Shown: positions 36,436-44,970 of the stretch, piece by piece
How the letters are laid out: each line of letters begins with the position of its first letter
Position numbering within the stretch: position 1 is the first letter of the stretch
Source: an uncultured Muribaculaceae bacterium
GTDB lineage: Bacteria; Bacteroidota; Bacteroidia; Bacteroidales; Muribaculaceae
Length of the DNA: 64,000 nucleotides
Direction: 5' to 3'
NCBI GenBank assembly: GCA_910588065.1
Contig: CAJUPZ010000012.1
Location: 1 to 64,000 of the forward strand
Position numbers and translations under genes: made by a program
The notes under the pieces: model-generated
Databases searched by the model: none
What the model was told of the DNA's origin: nothing
What the model saw: the letters and a program-made list of their open reading frames with translations, nothing else

Positions 36436-36956
36436 TTCACAATCTCATCAATCTCCTTGCGGTTTTTGGCCGGCACTTTGGAGTCGGGATTCGGGTAGCC
36501 TATCGGAATGATTGCAATCGGTTCGGTGTCATCCGGAAGATTGAGGGCGGATGACAGTGCCGGAGCGTCGAAATTACATATCCAGCAGGTGCCGAGTCCG
36601 AGCGATGTGGCGGCGAGGCAGATGTGTTCAACAGCTATAGCCACATCTATATCGGTGTGGTCTTTGCCGTCGGCGCGGTGCCATGCCTCCGGGTGGATGC
36701 CGCAGGCAATGATGAATGTCTGCACATCCTTCACCCAGTCGCGTCCGTAGGTGGCTATCACTTTTTCACGCAGCTCGGGGGTGTCGACCACAATAAAGAG
36801 CCAGGGCTGTTTATTGCAGGCGGAGGGGGCGAGGCGGGCGGTGTCAAGCACGGCGAGCACCATTTCGCGGCTCACCGGAGCGGGGGTGTATGAGCGGCAT
36901 GAGTATCGCGATGCCACAATGTCGTATAGCTGGGGATAAGCGTCCATAGGTATCAT
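36420..36956 (-). CDS. Nitroreductase-family FMN oxidoreductase
   Basis: 178 residues. The family N-terminus is SRYSCRSYTPAPVSREMVLAVLDTARLAPSACNKQPWLF, with the FMN-binding Arg/Ser and Asn positions. AVEHICLAATSLGLGTCWI and the terminal PIGYPNP are also typical. It reduces nitro compounds or quinones with NAD(P)H; the natural substrate is unknown. ATG 36956 overlaps the glycosyltransferase stop as ATGA (4 bp), which supports this start. The same frame stays open to 37247 inside that gene, but that extension is not protein-like. Confidence 0.92.
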   Translation of the reverse strand: MIPMDAYPQLYDIVASRYSCRSYTPAPVSREMVLAVLDTARLAPSACNKQPWLFIVVDTPELREKVIATYGRDWVKDVQTFIIACGIHPEAWHRADGKDHTDIDVAIAVEHICLAATSLGLGTCWICNFDAPALSSALNLPDDTEPIAIIPIGYPNPDSKVPAKNRKEIDEIVKWGKF

Positions 36957-37921
36957 TGTATTTTGAGTTCTTCTTCTATTTCGTAGTGGTTTCGTCCCGG
37001 AGCGTTCCGAACAATCAGTTCGCCGATGAAGCCTGCGAGGAAAAGCTGTGTGCCGAGAATCATGAGCACGAGCGACAGGTAGAAGTAAGGCGAGTCGGTT
37101 ACAAGGATGTAGGGATGTCCGGCGTGCATGTGATAGAGCTTGGTGGCGCCGACAATAATCACTGCTATGAAGCCGAGAATAAACATGAGGCTGCCGAGCA
37201 GACCGAAAAAGTGCATCGGCTTGATGCCGAATTTGTTTGTGAACCAAAGGGTTGCGAGGTCAAGGTAGCCGTTTACAAATCTGTCGAGTCCAAATTTGGT
37301 CTTGCCGTATTTGCGTGCCTGATGGTGCACCACTTTCTCGCCTATGCGGCCGAATCCGGCATTCTTTGCGAGGAAGGGTATGTAGCGGTGCATATCGCCG
37401 TACACCTCGATGTGTTTCACCACATTGTTGCGGTAGGCTTTTAGTCCGCAGTTGAAGTCGTGCAGGTTGTGGATGCCGCTGACTTTGCGGGCGGTGGCGT
37501 TGAACAGTTTTGTAGGAATGGTTTTTGACAGCGGGTCGTAGCGTTTGCGTTTCCAACCGCTCACAAGGTCATAGCCCTCCTGGGTAATCATGCGGTAAAG
37601 CTCCGGAATTTCATCGGGGCTGTCCTGCAGGTCAGCGTCCATGGTTATGACCACATCGCCTTTGGCGCGCTCGAATCCGGTGTTGAGAGCGGGCGATTTT
37701 CCGTAGTTGCGCCGGAAGCACACTCCCTTTACGGCGGGATTTTTGAGCGACAGCTCCTTGATAACCTGCCAGGAGGAGTCGGTACTGCCGTCGTTTATGA
37801 AAAGAATTTCGTAGGTGAAGGAGTTTTCCTGCATCACCCTTGCAATCCAGCTTTCGAGTTCGGGAAGAGATTCGGCTTCGTTGTAAAGCGGCACTATGAC
37901 AGAAATATCCATTTGTTTCAA
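36953..37921 (-). CDS. DPM1-like GT2 glycosyltransferase with two membrane helices
   Basis: 322 residues. A GT-A domain (VIVPLYNEAESLPEL, DGSTDSSW, TMDADLQDSPDEIP with the DXD motif, SGWKRKRYDP) is followed by two C-terminal membrane segments (FGLLGSLMFILGFIAVIIV and FYLSLVLMILGTQLFLAGFI). This is the ArnC/GtrB/DPM1 type, which transfers a sugar from a nucleotide donor to polyprenyl phosphate. The sugar is unknown. It is coupled to the DUF4199 gene upstream (4-bp overlap), a partnership frequent in Bacteroidetes. Confidence 0.93.
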   Translation of the reverse strand: MKQMDISVIVPLYNEAESLPELESWIARVMQENSFTYEILFINDGSTDSSWQVIKELSLKNPAVKGVCFRRNYGKSPALNTGFERAKGDVVITMDADLQDSPDEIPELYRMITQEGYDLVSGWKRKRYDPLSKTIPTKLFNATARKVSGIHNLHDFNCGLKAYRNNVVKHIEVYGDMHRYIPFLAKNAGFGRIGEKVVHHQARKYGKTKFGLDRFVNGYLDLATLWFTNKFGIKPMHFFGLLGSLMFILGFIAVIIVGATKLYHMHAGHPYILVTDSPYFYLSLVLMILGTQLFLAGFIGELIVRNAPGRNHYEIEEELKIQ

Positions 37922-38478
37922 AATTTTTTGAGTGATTTATCAATTCCTCTCGCGCGTGCAAGTAGTGCCATGAGCACAGAGAGCAGCGAGCCGGAAAATA
38001 TGCCGAGCCATATCATCTCAACCACCATGGACACCGGTCCGGGCACAAGATGGTTGTCAATCATCCGCTGGAGCACAACGGCAGTCTCAGCGCCTTTGTC
38101 CCAGGGGCTGTCGCGGTAGAACTCAATGACTTCGCGCAGGCGGGTGATGATGAATTCGGGGTTGATCCATTTGAGGTATATCGTGGCCACGAGACCCGCG
38201 ATGAGGCATCCGCAGGCAAATGTCATGATTCCCTGCATCCACAGCGATGACAGCGGGGTGGCTCCCCGGTCGGTAACATAGCTGCGGCGCAGAAAGCGGT
38301 ATATCATGAAAGGCACGGAGAGCATCAGCAGAAAGGAGAAAAGCCCGAGCAGAGGCACCTCAAAGGAGAACACCCCTGCGAAAAACATGGCGCAGAGGAG
38401 TATGCCGAAAAACAGTCCGTCGTCGGCACCCCGCTTGTAGGGTGATTTTCCAAGGGTGTCTTTCGGTAGCTCAATCAT
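37918..38478 (-). CDS. DUF4199 family membrane protein
   Basis: 186 residues from ATG 38478 (MIELPKDTLGKSPYKRGADDG), with four membrane segments (FFGILLCAMFFAGVF, LLGLFSFLLMLSVPFMIY, FACGCLIAGLVATIYL, MIWLGIFSGSLLSVLMALL). DUF4199 proteins have no proven function but regularly precede DPM1-like glycosyltransferases, as here with a 4-bp overlap, so a role in lipid-linked sugar handling is plausible. The start lies 8 bp inside glsB; an upstream in-frame extension to 38589 would be entirely within glsB and was rejected. Confidence 0.82.
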   Translation of the reverse strand: MIELPKDTLGKSPYKRGADDGLFFGILLCAMFFAGVFSFEVPLLGLFSFLLMLSVPFMIYRFLRRSYVTDRGATPLSSLWMQGIMTFACGCLIAGLVATIYLKWINPEFIITRLREVIEFYRDSPWDKGAETAVVLQRMIDNHLVPGPVSMVVEMIWLGIFSGSLLSVLMALLARARGIDKSLKKF

Positions 38479-39403
38479 GGTGATATGTGCCGATATGACG
38501 GCGCTTTTTCTCTTCAAAAATTTCGTCGATGACAAAGAATATGCCGGTTTCCTCAACGTCACCGAATTCGTCATTGATGGCTGTGCCAAACATTTTCATG
38601 GTGGGGCTGAGGCTCATGTAGGCGTTTACGAGCGGCGGAATGTTTACGCCGTGGGTCCTGATCGCTTTATTGAGAATCTTGTAGTCCTCGGCAAAGGTTG
38701 TGCCGGTGAACAGTTTTTCCATTGCCTCGATGTCAATGTCGGTGGGCATCGGGGAGAAGGGGCGCACAAGGTTGTCGGGATCCGGGAAGTGGCGGTTGAG
38801 AAAGTAAAGGATCATGTCGCGGCATTCGCGCGAGTAGCTCGGATACATTGTAACCTTGCCGAAGAGATACTTTATTTCAGGATGTATGACCGTCAGTGCG
38901 CCGAGGCCGTCCCAGAGGTTGTCAAGAGCGTAAAGGGCTTTGGCACCGGCCTTGGAAGATTGGTACTCGGGGCGCACGAATGAGCGTCCGAGCTCAATGG
39001 TGAACGGCAGATAGTTGTCCATGAACTCTTTTGAGAAAGAGAACATGTGGGAGGTGGCTATGCGCGGGGAGCCGTCTTCGTTTTTGCGGATGTCTGCCCC
39101 GGTGATATATCTGTAGCCACCGAGAATCTGGTCACTGTCGGGGTCCCACACAAGTAGCTGCCTGCAGGGTGGGGTCATGGTGTCATAGCAGTCTATGTCG
39201 CAGTCCTTGCCTGTTCCGCCGCCGGCGCTTCTGAAAGAGATTTCCCTCAGGCGGCCAATCTCTCTCATTGTGTTGGGCGCGTTGTGGCTATCGATTATGT
39301 ATATCAGGTTATTGCCTTTGTTTGTTTCCCTCAGCAGTTTGTCGGGAGTGAGTTCGGCTTTGATGAGGGTTGGCGATATAGGGTCAATAATCTTTTGTTC
39401 CAT
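38471..39403 (-). CDS. glsB: GlsB-like glycine N-acyltransferase
   Basis: 310 residues of the hemolysin-like GNAT fold (IGRLREISFRSAGGGTGKDCDIDCYD, ILGGYRYITG, ELGRSFVRPEYQ). In Bacteroides the homologous GlsB attaches a 3-hydroxy fatty acid to glycine, the first step in making glycine lipids, which are important for stress tolerance and colonisation. The adjacent PlsC-like gene is GlsA, so the pair is complete. ATG 39403 lies 5 bp after the glsA stop and matches the family start. The assignment rests on family resemblance and gene pairing. Confidence 0.85.
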   Translation of the reverse strand: MEQKIIDPISPTLIKAELTPDKLLRETNKGNNLIYIIDSHNAPNTMREIGRLREISFRSAGGGTGKDCDIDCYDTMTPPCRQLLVWDPDSDQILGGYRYITGADIRKNEDGSPRIATSHMFSFSKEFMDNYLPFTIELGRSFVRPEYQSSKAGAKALYALDNLWDGLGALTVIHPEIKYLFGKVTMYPSYSRECRDMILYFLNRHFPDPDNLVRPFSPMPTDIDIEAMEKLFTGTTFAEDYKILNKAIRTHGVNIPPLVNAYMSLSPTMKMFGTAINDEFGDVEETGIFFVIDEIFEEKKRRHIGTYHHD

Positions 39404-39408
39404 AGGGG

Positions 39409-40257
39409 TTAGTGCTGGGAAGCGGTTTTTGATGGCAGTGAGTAGACGATATCCCGAATTTCCGCTGCCTGAGCGGAAGCATCTTTGCCTCCTTTGAGCG
39501 AGGAGTAGGGTATTGGCTTGCCCACATGGATGTCGAATGATGCTCCGGCGCATCTGAAAACTTCGCGGGGCAGGTATATCATTTCAACGTTGAGTCTGAT
39601 TCCTGCCTTCTGCCGCAGTTTCGCAAAGTTATAAAAAAAACTTGAGTTGCGGCCACTAAAGTACACCGGAATTACATCTCTGCGGTGGGAGATGCATCTG
39701 TTTACAAACATTTTGTTCCATTTCAGGTCAGCGATACCCTCTTTCTGCTTTCGCGACACAAGCCCTGCTGGGAATATGATGATGGGTCCGGATGAGGCAA
39801 AAGCTTCGTCGATGGCAATACCTGCGGCGCGGGTCTGCGCGCCGTGTTTGTTTACCGGCAGAAAGATATCTTTGAGTGGGGTAACTGCCATGAGCAGGTC
39901 GTTTACCGGAAATTTAACACCGCCGCCGTACACTGAGTCGATGAAATCGATCATAGCTATGCCGTCAAGACCCCCGAGGGGGTGGTTGCACACAAAAACG
40001 CATCTGCCTGAGGGGGGCAGGTTTTCTCGTCCGTGGGCGGTATAGCTGATTTTCAGTTTTTCGAGCACGGCCCGGCAGAAATCGGCTCCATGCTTGCCGG
40101 CGGCATAATCGAGCATGTCGTTCATCTGCTTCTGGCAGATGGTGTGTTCGAGCCATCTGATGAGCGGTCGAGGTATGAAGCGGCTGTGACGGGGCAGTTT
40201 TTCCCTGATCACAGCCGCTACATCTATTTTAATCGCCGACTCGCTCATTGCTTGCAT
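39409..40257 (-). CDS. glsA: GlsA-like PlsC-family O-acyltransferase
   Basis: About 282 residues. The acyltransferase block reads FVCNHPLGGLDG (His and Asp of the catalytic motif), with PVNDLLMAVTPL and IIIFPAGLVSRKQ as the later substrate-binding motifs. GlsA adds a second acyl chain to the 3-hydroxyl of the N-acyl glycine made by GlsB. The ATG may be 40257 (MQAMSES) or 40248 (MSESAIKID). folD ends at 40263, so the two genes are nearly contiguous. Confidence 0.83.
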   Translation of the reverse strand: MQAMSESAIKIDVAAVIREKLPRHSRFIPRPLIRWLEHTICQKQMNDMLDYAAGKHGADFCRAVLEKLKISYTAHGRENLPPSGRCVFVCNHPLGGLDGIAMIDFIDSVYGGGVKFPVNDLLMAVTPLKDIFLPVNKHGAQTRAAGIAIDEAFASSGPIIIFPAGLVSRKQKEGIADLKWNKMFVNRCISHRRDVIPVYFSGRNSSFFYNFAKLRQKAGIRLNVEMIYLPREVFRCAGASFDIHVGKPIPYSSLKGGKDASAQAAEIRDIVYSLPSKTASQH

Positions 40258-40262
40258 CGCTC

Positions 40263-41144
40263 TTATGCGGGGTAAATGTCGTGGCGGGCGGCGAGGAGGG
40301 TATTTTTCATCAGCGAAACGATTGTCATCGGGCCAACACCTCCCGGCACGGGGGTGATCCAGGCGCATTTTGACTCCACGGCATCGAAGTCAACATCGCC
40401 TCTGAGGCGGAAGCCGCTCCTGCGGGTGGAGTCGGGCACACGGGTTGTGCCTACGTCTATAATGGTGGCGCCCTCCTTGACCATGTCGGCGGTTACGAAT
40501 CCGGGAGAGCCGAGGGCGGCGATGATAATGTCGGCCCGCTTGCATATCTCCTTGATGTTGCGCGTAGCGCTGTGGCATACAGTTACTGTCGCATCGCCGG
40601 GCAGGTGCTTCTGCATCATGAGGTTGGCAACCGGTTTGCCAACAATGTTGCTGCGGCCGAGCACCACGCATTCCGCACCTTTGGTGGGCACATTGTAGCG
40701 CTCGAGAAGCATGAGTATGCCGGCGGGTGTGGCGCTGACAAAGCAAGGGAGGCCTATTGACATACGGCCCACATTTATGGGATGGAAGCCGTCGACATCC
40801 TTGCGGTAGTCTATCGCCTCGATGACTCTCTGCTCCGAGATGTGGCGCGGCAGGGGCAGCTGTACAATGAATCCGTCAACATCGGTGTCGTTGTTGAGCC
40901 GGTCGATTGTCTGCAGAAGGGTTCCCTCTGTAACATCATCCTCAAAGCGTATGAGGGTGGATTTGAATCCGCACTCCTCGCAGGCTTTGACTTTGTGGGC
41001 AACGTAGGTTTCGCTGCCTCCGTCATGGCCTACAAGTATTGCTGCGAGATGAGGGCGCTTCGCGCCGGCGGCGAGCATTCCGGTCACGGTTTCGGAGATT
41101 TCGCGCTTGATGTCGGCTGCTATTTTTTTTCCGTCAATAATCAT
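40263..41144 (-). CDS. folD: Methylenetetrahydrofolate dehydrogenase/cyclohydrolase
   Basis: 293-residue bifunctional cytoplasmic enzyme that interconverts 5,10-methylene-THF and 10-formyl-THF. The catalytic Lys lies in TYVAHKVKACEECG. The signatures VDGFIVQLPLP and VVLGRSNIVGKPVANLMM and the C-terminal PVPGGVGPMTI are all intact. It is preceded by an AT-rich element (CTATTATATATATAAGG) and 40 bp after ffh. Full length for the family. Confidence 0.97.
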   Translation of the reverse strand: MIIDGKKIAADIKREISETVTGMLAAGAKRPHLAAILVGHDGGSETYVAHKVKACEECGFKSTLIRFEDDVTEGTLLQTIDRLNNDTDVDGFIVQLPLPRHISEQRVIEAIDYRKDVDGFHPINVGRMSIGLPCFVSATPAGILMLLERYNVPTKGAECVVLGRSNIVGKPVANLMMQKHLPGDATVTVCHSATRNIKEICKRADIIIAALGSPGFVTADMVKEGATIIDVGTTRVPDSTRRSGFRLRGDVDFDAVESKCAWITPVPGGVGPMTIVSLMKNTLLAARHDIYPA

Positions 41145-41184
41145 ACTCTATTATATATATAAGGTGTGGCGGTTGCTTCGTGTA

Positions 41185-42513
41185 TTATCTGCGACGCATG
41201 GCTCGCATCATTTTCATGGGGTTTTTCATAGAAGTGGCGGCCTTCATCATCTTTCGGGTGTCCTCAAACTGCTTCAGCAGGCGGTTTACATCCTGGATGT
41301 TTGTCCCTGAGCCTTTTGCTATGCGCTGCCGGCGGCTGGAGTTGATGATGTCGGGGCGTTTGCGCTCCTCGGCTGTCATCGAGCGGATTATGGCTTCGAT
41401 GCCTTTGAAAGCGTTGTCGTCAATGTCTACATCTTTTATTGCTTTGCCGACTCCGGGAATCATTGATGCGAGCTCCTTGAGGTTGCCCATTTTCTTGATC
41501 TGCTGTATCTGGCTGAGGAAGTCGTCGAAGTTGAACTGGTTCTTGGCAATCTTGCGCTGCAGCTCAGCGGCTTCTTTCTCATCGATGGCCTGCTGGGCGC
41601 GTTCAACGAGCGACACAATGTCGCCCATGCCGAGAATACGGTCGGCCATTCGGGCCGGGTGGAACACATCGAGGGCATCGAGTTTCTCGCCTGTACCAAC
41701 GAATTTGATCGGCTTTGAAACAACGGTTCTGATAGACAGGGCAGCACCGCCTCGGGTATCGCCGTCAAGCTTTGTGAGCACCACTCCGTCAAAGTCAAGA
41801 CGATCGTTGAACTCCTTGGCGGTGTTCACGGCATCCTGACCTGTCATGGAGTCGACAACAAACAGAATCTCGTCGGGCTTCACCGCCTTTTTGATGGCTT
41901 CGATTTCCTGCATCATCTGCTCGTCAACGGCCAGACGTCCGGCGGTGTCGACAATCACAAGGTCGTGGTGGTTTGATTTAGCGAACTTTATGGCGTTTTC
42001 GGCTATCTGAACCGGATTTTTGCTGCCCTCTTCGGTGTATACGGGCACATCAATCTGCTCGCCGAGCACTTTGAGCTGATCGATGGCGGCAGGACGGTAG
42101 ACGTCGCAGGCAACAAGCAGCGGGCGCTTGGCTTTTTCGCTTTTCAGCTTTTTAGCGAGTTTTCCGGAGAAAGTTGTCTTACCGGAGCCTTGCAGACCTG
42201 ACATGAGAATGACTGCGGGATTTCCGGCGATGTTTATCTGGGCAGTGTCGCCGCCCATTAGTGCGGTGAGCTCGTCGTGGACAATCTTCACCATCATCTC
42301 GCTTGGCTTGACGGCGGTGAGAACATTCTGACCGAGCGCTTTAGCCTTTACCGTGTCGGTGAAGTTTTTGGCAACCTTGTAGTTGACGTCGGCATCGAGG
42401 AGTGCCCTGCGCACATCCTTGAGGGTTTCCGCAACATTGATTTCGGTTATTTTGCCTTGCCCCTTCAGGAGCTTGAAGCTCCGTTCGAGCCGTTCGCTAA
42501 GGTTTTCAAACAT
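41185..42513 (-). CDS. ffh: Signal recognition particle GTPase
   Basis: 442 residues. N domain, then the G domain with GLQGSGKTTFSGKLA (P-loop), DTAGRLA and TKLDGDTRGGAAL, and the M domain from about residue 300, with a conserved SRRQRIAKGSG RNA-binding helix. It binds signal sequences on ribosomes together with 4.5S RNA and FtsY. The M-domain tail ends in basic Met-rich sequence (MKNPMKMMRAMRRR). It lies 6 bp after panD, so it is probably in the pan operon. Confidence 0.97.
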   Translation of the reverse strand: MFENLSERLERSFKLLKGQGKITEINVAETLKDVRRALLDADVNYKVAKNFTDTVKAKALGQNVLTAVKPSEMMVKIVHDELTALMGGDTAQINIAGNPAVILMSGLQGSGKTTFSGKLAKKLKSEKAKRPLLVACDVYRPAAIDQLKVLGEQIDVPVYTEEGSKNPVQIAENAIKFAKSNHHDLVIVDTAGRLAVDEQMMQEIEAIKKAVKPDEILFVVDSMTGQDAVNTAKEFNDRLDFDGVVLTKLDGDTRGGAALSIRTVVSKPIKFVGTGEKLDALDVFHPARMADRILGMGDIVSLVERAQQAIDEKEAAELQRKIAKNQFNFDDFLSQIQQIKKMGNLKELASMIPGVGKAIKDVDIDDNAFKGIEAIIRSMTAEERKRPDIINSSRRQRIAKGSGTNIQDVNRLLKQFEDTRKMMKAATSMKNPMKMMRAMRRR

Positions 42514-42519
42514 ATCTGA

Positions 42520-42873
42520 TTATTTTGTGAGCGAGTTAGTAGCGGTGTCGGGAAAAATCACTTTCGGGGAGAAGTCCCTGGCTTCTTCCGGAGTCATGGA
42601 GGCGTAGCTCATGATGATGACAATGTCACCAGGCTGCACCTTGCGTGCGGCGGCGCCGTTGAGGCATATCATTCCGCTTCCGGGCTCGCCGGGAATAACG
42701 TATGTGTCGAGCCGTTCGCCGTTGTTGTTGTCCACGATGTACACTCTTTCACCGGCTATAATTCCGGCGGCATCCATCAGCAGCGAGTCGATGGTGATGC
42801 TGCCGATGTAGTTGAGGTTTGATTCGGTTACGGTGACTCTGTGGATTTTGGATTTCAGTACTTCGATAAGCAT
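42520..42873 (-). CDS. panD: Aspartate 1-decarboxylase
   Basis: 117-residue pyruvoyl enzyme that makes beta-alanine for pantothenate. The self-cleavage site is the Gly-Ser of NYIGSITID near residue 24-25, where Ser becomes the pyruvoyl group. LNGAAARKVQPGDIVIIMSYA is the conserved C-terminal half. It follows panC by 9 bp and supplies the second substrate of PanC. Confidence 0.96.
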   Translation of the reverse strand: MLIEVLKSKIHRVTVTESNLNYIGSITIDSLLMDAAGIIAGERVYIVDNNNGERLDTYVIPGEPGSGMICLNGAAARKVQPGDIVIIMSYASMTPEEARDFSPKVIFPDTATNSLTK

Positions 42874-42882
42874 ATCGGTGGA

Positions 42883-43725
42883 TTATTGGTAGCGGATGTT
42901 GTCAATGAGTCTTACATCGCCGCAGTACACGGTGATGCAACCTACCGGTTCGTCGGTCTGACTCCAGTCGCTGACAGGTTGCATTGTTTTGCCGTCAACA
43001 ATCTCGTAGTACTCCACTTTCATGTGGGGAAAGGAATTGACGGTTTCGGTGACAAACCGTTTGGTCTGCTCCACCGAGTGGTTTTTGGCCCACTCCTTGC
43101 TCTCAAGAAGCGTTTTGGCGATTGCCGGAGCGATAGCCCGCTGCTCGGGAGTGAGACGGACGTTGCGGCTGCTGAGGGCGAGGCCGTCCTGCTCGCGCAG
43201 TATCGGGCAGGGCACAATCTCGAGGTCAAACCCTTCGAGCTCCACCATGCGGCGTATCACGGCAATCTGCTGGAAGTCCTTTTCGCCGAAGTAAGCGCGC
43301 GTGGGGTGGGTCATGGCAAAGAGCTTGCTGACAATCTGCGCCACGCCGTTGAAGTGGCCGGGACGCATGGCTCCTTCCATCACTTCTGCCACCGGCCCGA
43401 GGTCAAACACACGGGTGTCAGGCTCAGGGTATATCTCTTCGACGGAGGGTATGAAAGCGATGTCGACACCGCCGCCGGAAAGCAGAGCGCAGTCGGCCTC
43501 CTCTGTCCGTGGATATGTGCGGAGGTCATCGGGGTTATTGAACTGGGTGGGGTTTACAAACACGCTTGCCACCACAATGTCGTTTTCTTTTCTTGCGCGG
43601 TCGACGAGGCTCATGTGTCCTGCGTGGAGCGCGCCCATAGTAGGCACCAGACCGATAGAGCGCCCCTGCCGGCTCAGGTCGGCGGTGCGGGCTTCAAGTT
43701 CAGCTACAGTGCGTATTATTTCCAT
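42883..43725 (-). CDS. panC: Pantothenate synthetase
   Basis: 280-residue cytoplasmic ligase that joins pantoate and beta-alanine with ATP. The nucleotidyl-transferase HIGH-type motif is MGALHAGHMSLV near residue 31, and FGEKDFQQIAVIRRMV and LSSRNVRLTPEQR follow. It is the first gene of the minus-strand run. A -7 element on the minus strand at 43762 down to 43755 is its likely promoter. Confidence 0.97.
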   Translation of the reverse strand: MEIIRTVAELEARTADLSRQGRSIGLVPTMGALHAGHMSLVDRARKENDIVVASVFVNPTQFNNPDDLRTYPRTEEADCALLSGGGVDIAFIPSVEEIYPEPDTRVFDLGPVAEVMEGAMRPGHFNGVAQIVSKLFAMTHPTRAYFGEKDFQQIAVIRRMVELEGFDLEIVPCPILREQDGLALSSRNVRLTPEQRAIAPAIAKTLLESKEWAKNHSVEQTKRFVTETVNSFPHMKVEYYEIVDGKTMQPVSDWSQTDEPVGCITVYCGDVRLIDNIRYQ

Positions 43726-43752
43726 GTCTATAGTGTTCTGTGAAAAATACAG

Positions 43753-43784
43753 TGCAAAATTAATAAATTAGCAGTAATTTTGCA
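43753..43784. promoter_or_regulatory. Back-to-back promoters for panC and recR within a palindrome
   Basis: TGCAAAATTA (43753-43762) and TAATTTTGCA (43775-43784) are perfect 10-bp inverted copies 12 bp apart. Read outward, each contains TAATTTTG, the Bacteroidetes -7 consensus: the minus one for panC (start 43725) and the plus one for recR (start 43790). Neither has a clear TTTG -33. The recR message would be almost leaderless. The 8-bp -7 elements alone would create much of the symmetry. Confidence 0.65.
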
Positions 43785-43789
43785 GTGTT

Positions 43790-44413
43790 ATGGATGAAGA
43801 ATACGCATCAATAGTGCTTGAAAATGCGGTGAGAGAGCTGTCACGGCTGCCCGGAGTGGGCAGAAAAACGGCGCTCAGGCTCGCGCTGCACATACTCCGC
43901 CGCGATGAGAGCGAGGGGGTAGCCCTCGGCGAGGCTATCATCAATCTGCGCAAGAATATCAGATATTGCAAGGTTTGCCACAATATCAGCGAGTCGGAGG
44001 TGTGCGCGGTGTGCGGCTCTCCGGTGCGTGACCACAGGACAGTGTGTGTAGTGGAGAATGTGCGCGATGTGATGAGCATCGAGAACACCGGCCAGTATCA
44101 AGGCATGTATCATGTGCTGGGCGGGGTGATATCCCCAATGGATGGCATAGGGCCTGATCAGCTTGAGATTGAGAGCCTTGTGAAGCGTGTTGCCGATGAG
44201 GGCATCACGGAGGTGATTCTGGCACTGGCCTCGACAATGGAGGGCGACACCACAAATTTCTATATCTACCGCAAGCTCGGGGTGTTTGATTCTCTCAAGA
44301 TAACGCAGCTTGCCCGCGGCATGGCTGTTGGAAATGAAATAGAGTACACCGATGAGCTGACCCTCGGCCGCTCGCTGCTGCAGCGCACTCTGTTCAGCGA
44401 GTCATTCAAATAA
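43790..44413 (+). CDS. recR: Recombination mediator RecR
   Basis: 207 residues. Helix-hairpin-helix SRLPGVGRKTALRLALHIL, a C4 zinc finger (CKVCHNISESEVCAVCG), a TOPRIM domain starting CVVENVRDVMSIENTGQY and the Walker-B-like TLGRSLLQR end. It loads RecA on gapped DNA together with RecO. The ATG at 43790 directly follows the promoter. The GNAT gene follows after 11 bp. Confidence 0.97.
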   Translation: MDEEYASIVLENAVRELSRLPGVGRKTALRLALHILRRDESEGVALGEAIINLRKNIRYCKVCHNISESEVCAVCGSPVRDHRTVCVVENVRDVMSIENTGQYQGMYHVLGGVISPMDGIGPDQLEIESLVKRVADEGITEVILALASTMEGDTTNFYIYRKLGVFDSLKITQLARGMAVGNEIEYTDELTLGRSLLQRTLFSESFK

Positions 44414-44424
44414 AGCACAATCAC

Positions 44425-44970
44425 ATGGAATCACTTCTTAGCAACGATATGATTACTTTGCGGGCTTTGGAGCCTGCTGATGTTGACAATCTCTATCTTT
44501 GGGAAAATGACACCCGGCTGTGGAATGTGGGGTGCGCTACGGCTCCATTCTCGCGGAGGCTGCTGGAAGAGTATATCGCAGGCTATGAGGCAGATGTGTT
44601 TGCCAGTAGGCAGCTGCGCCTTGTAATAGAGGAAAACAGGACCGGCCGTGCGGTTGGCACGGCCGATCTTTATGATTTTGACCCTGTGAACATGAGGGCC
44701 GGTATCGGTATTCTCATTGCAGCCGATGTACGTGGCAAAGGCTACGGGGCGATGGCGGTGGGGCTCCTGGAGCGCTATGGCTTCCTGCGCCTGGGGCTAC
44801 ATCAGCTGTGGGCGGTTGTGCCGCAGAGCAATGAGCCATGCCGCAGGATGTTTGAATCGCTGGGCTATGCAATCAGCGGGCGCATGCGCTCGTGGGTGCG
44901 TTGCGGCAGCAGCTATGAGGATGCCTATCTGTATCAGCGGTTGAATATCGGCGCGAAGCGCGACATATAG
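44425..44970 (+). CDS. GNAT acetyltransferase (RimJ/RimL-like)
   Basis: 181 residues of the Acetyltransf_3 type: MITLRALEPADVDNLYLWENDTRLW, GTADLYDFDPVNMRAGIGILIAADVRGKGYGAMAV with the acetyl-CoA P-loop (RGKGYG) and the C-terminal VPQSNEPCRRMFESLGY. It acetylates an amine on a protein or small molecule; the target is unknown. Its last 37 bp overlap the end of the convergent TPR gene. Confidence 0.88.
   Translation: MESLLSNDMITLRALEPADVDNLYLWENDTRLWNVGCATAPFSRRLLEEYIAGYEADVFASRQLRLVIEENRTGRAVGTADLYDFDPVNMRAGIGILIAADVRGKGYGAMAVGLLERYGFLRLGLHQLWAVVPQSNEPCRRMFESLGYAISGRMRSWVRCGSSYEDAYLYQRLNIGAKRDI

Noticed and set aside
36957..37247. 97-residue N-terminal extension of the nitroreductase
   Set aside because: It is entirely antisense-frame sequence within the glycosyltransferase gene and is rich in Arg/His like a shadow frame.
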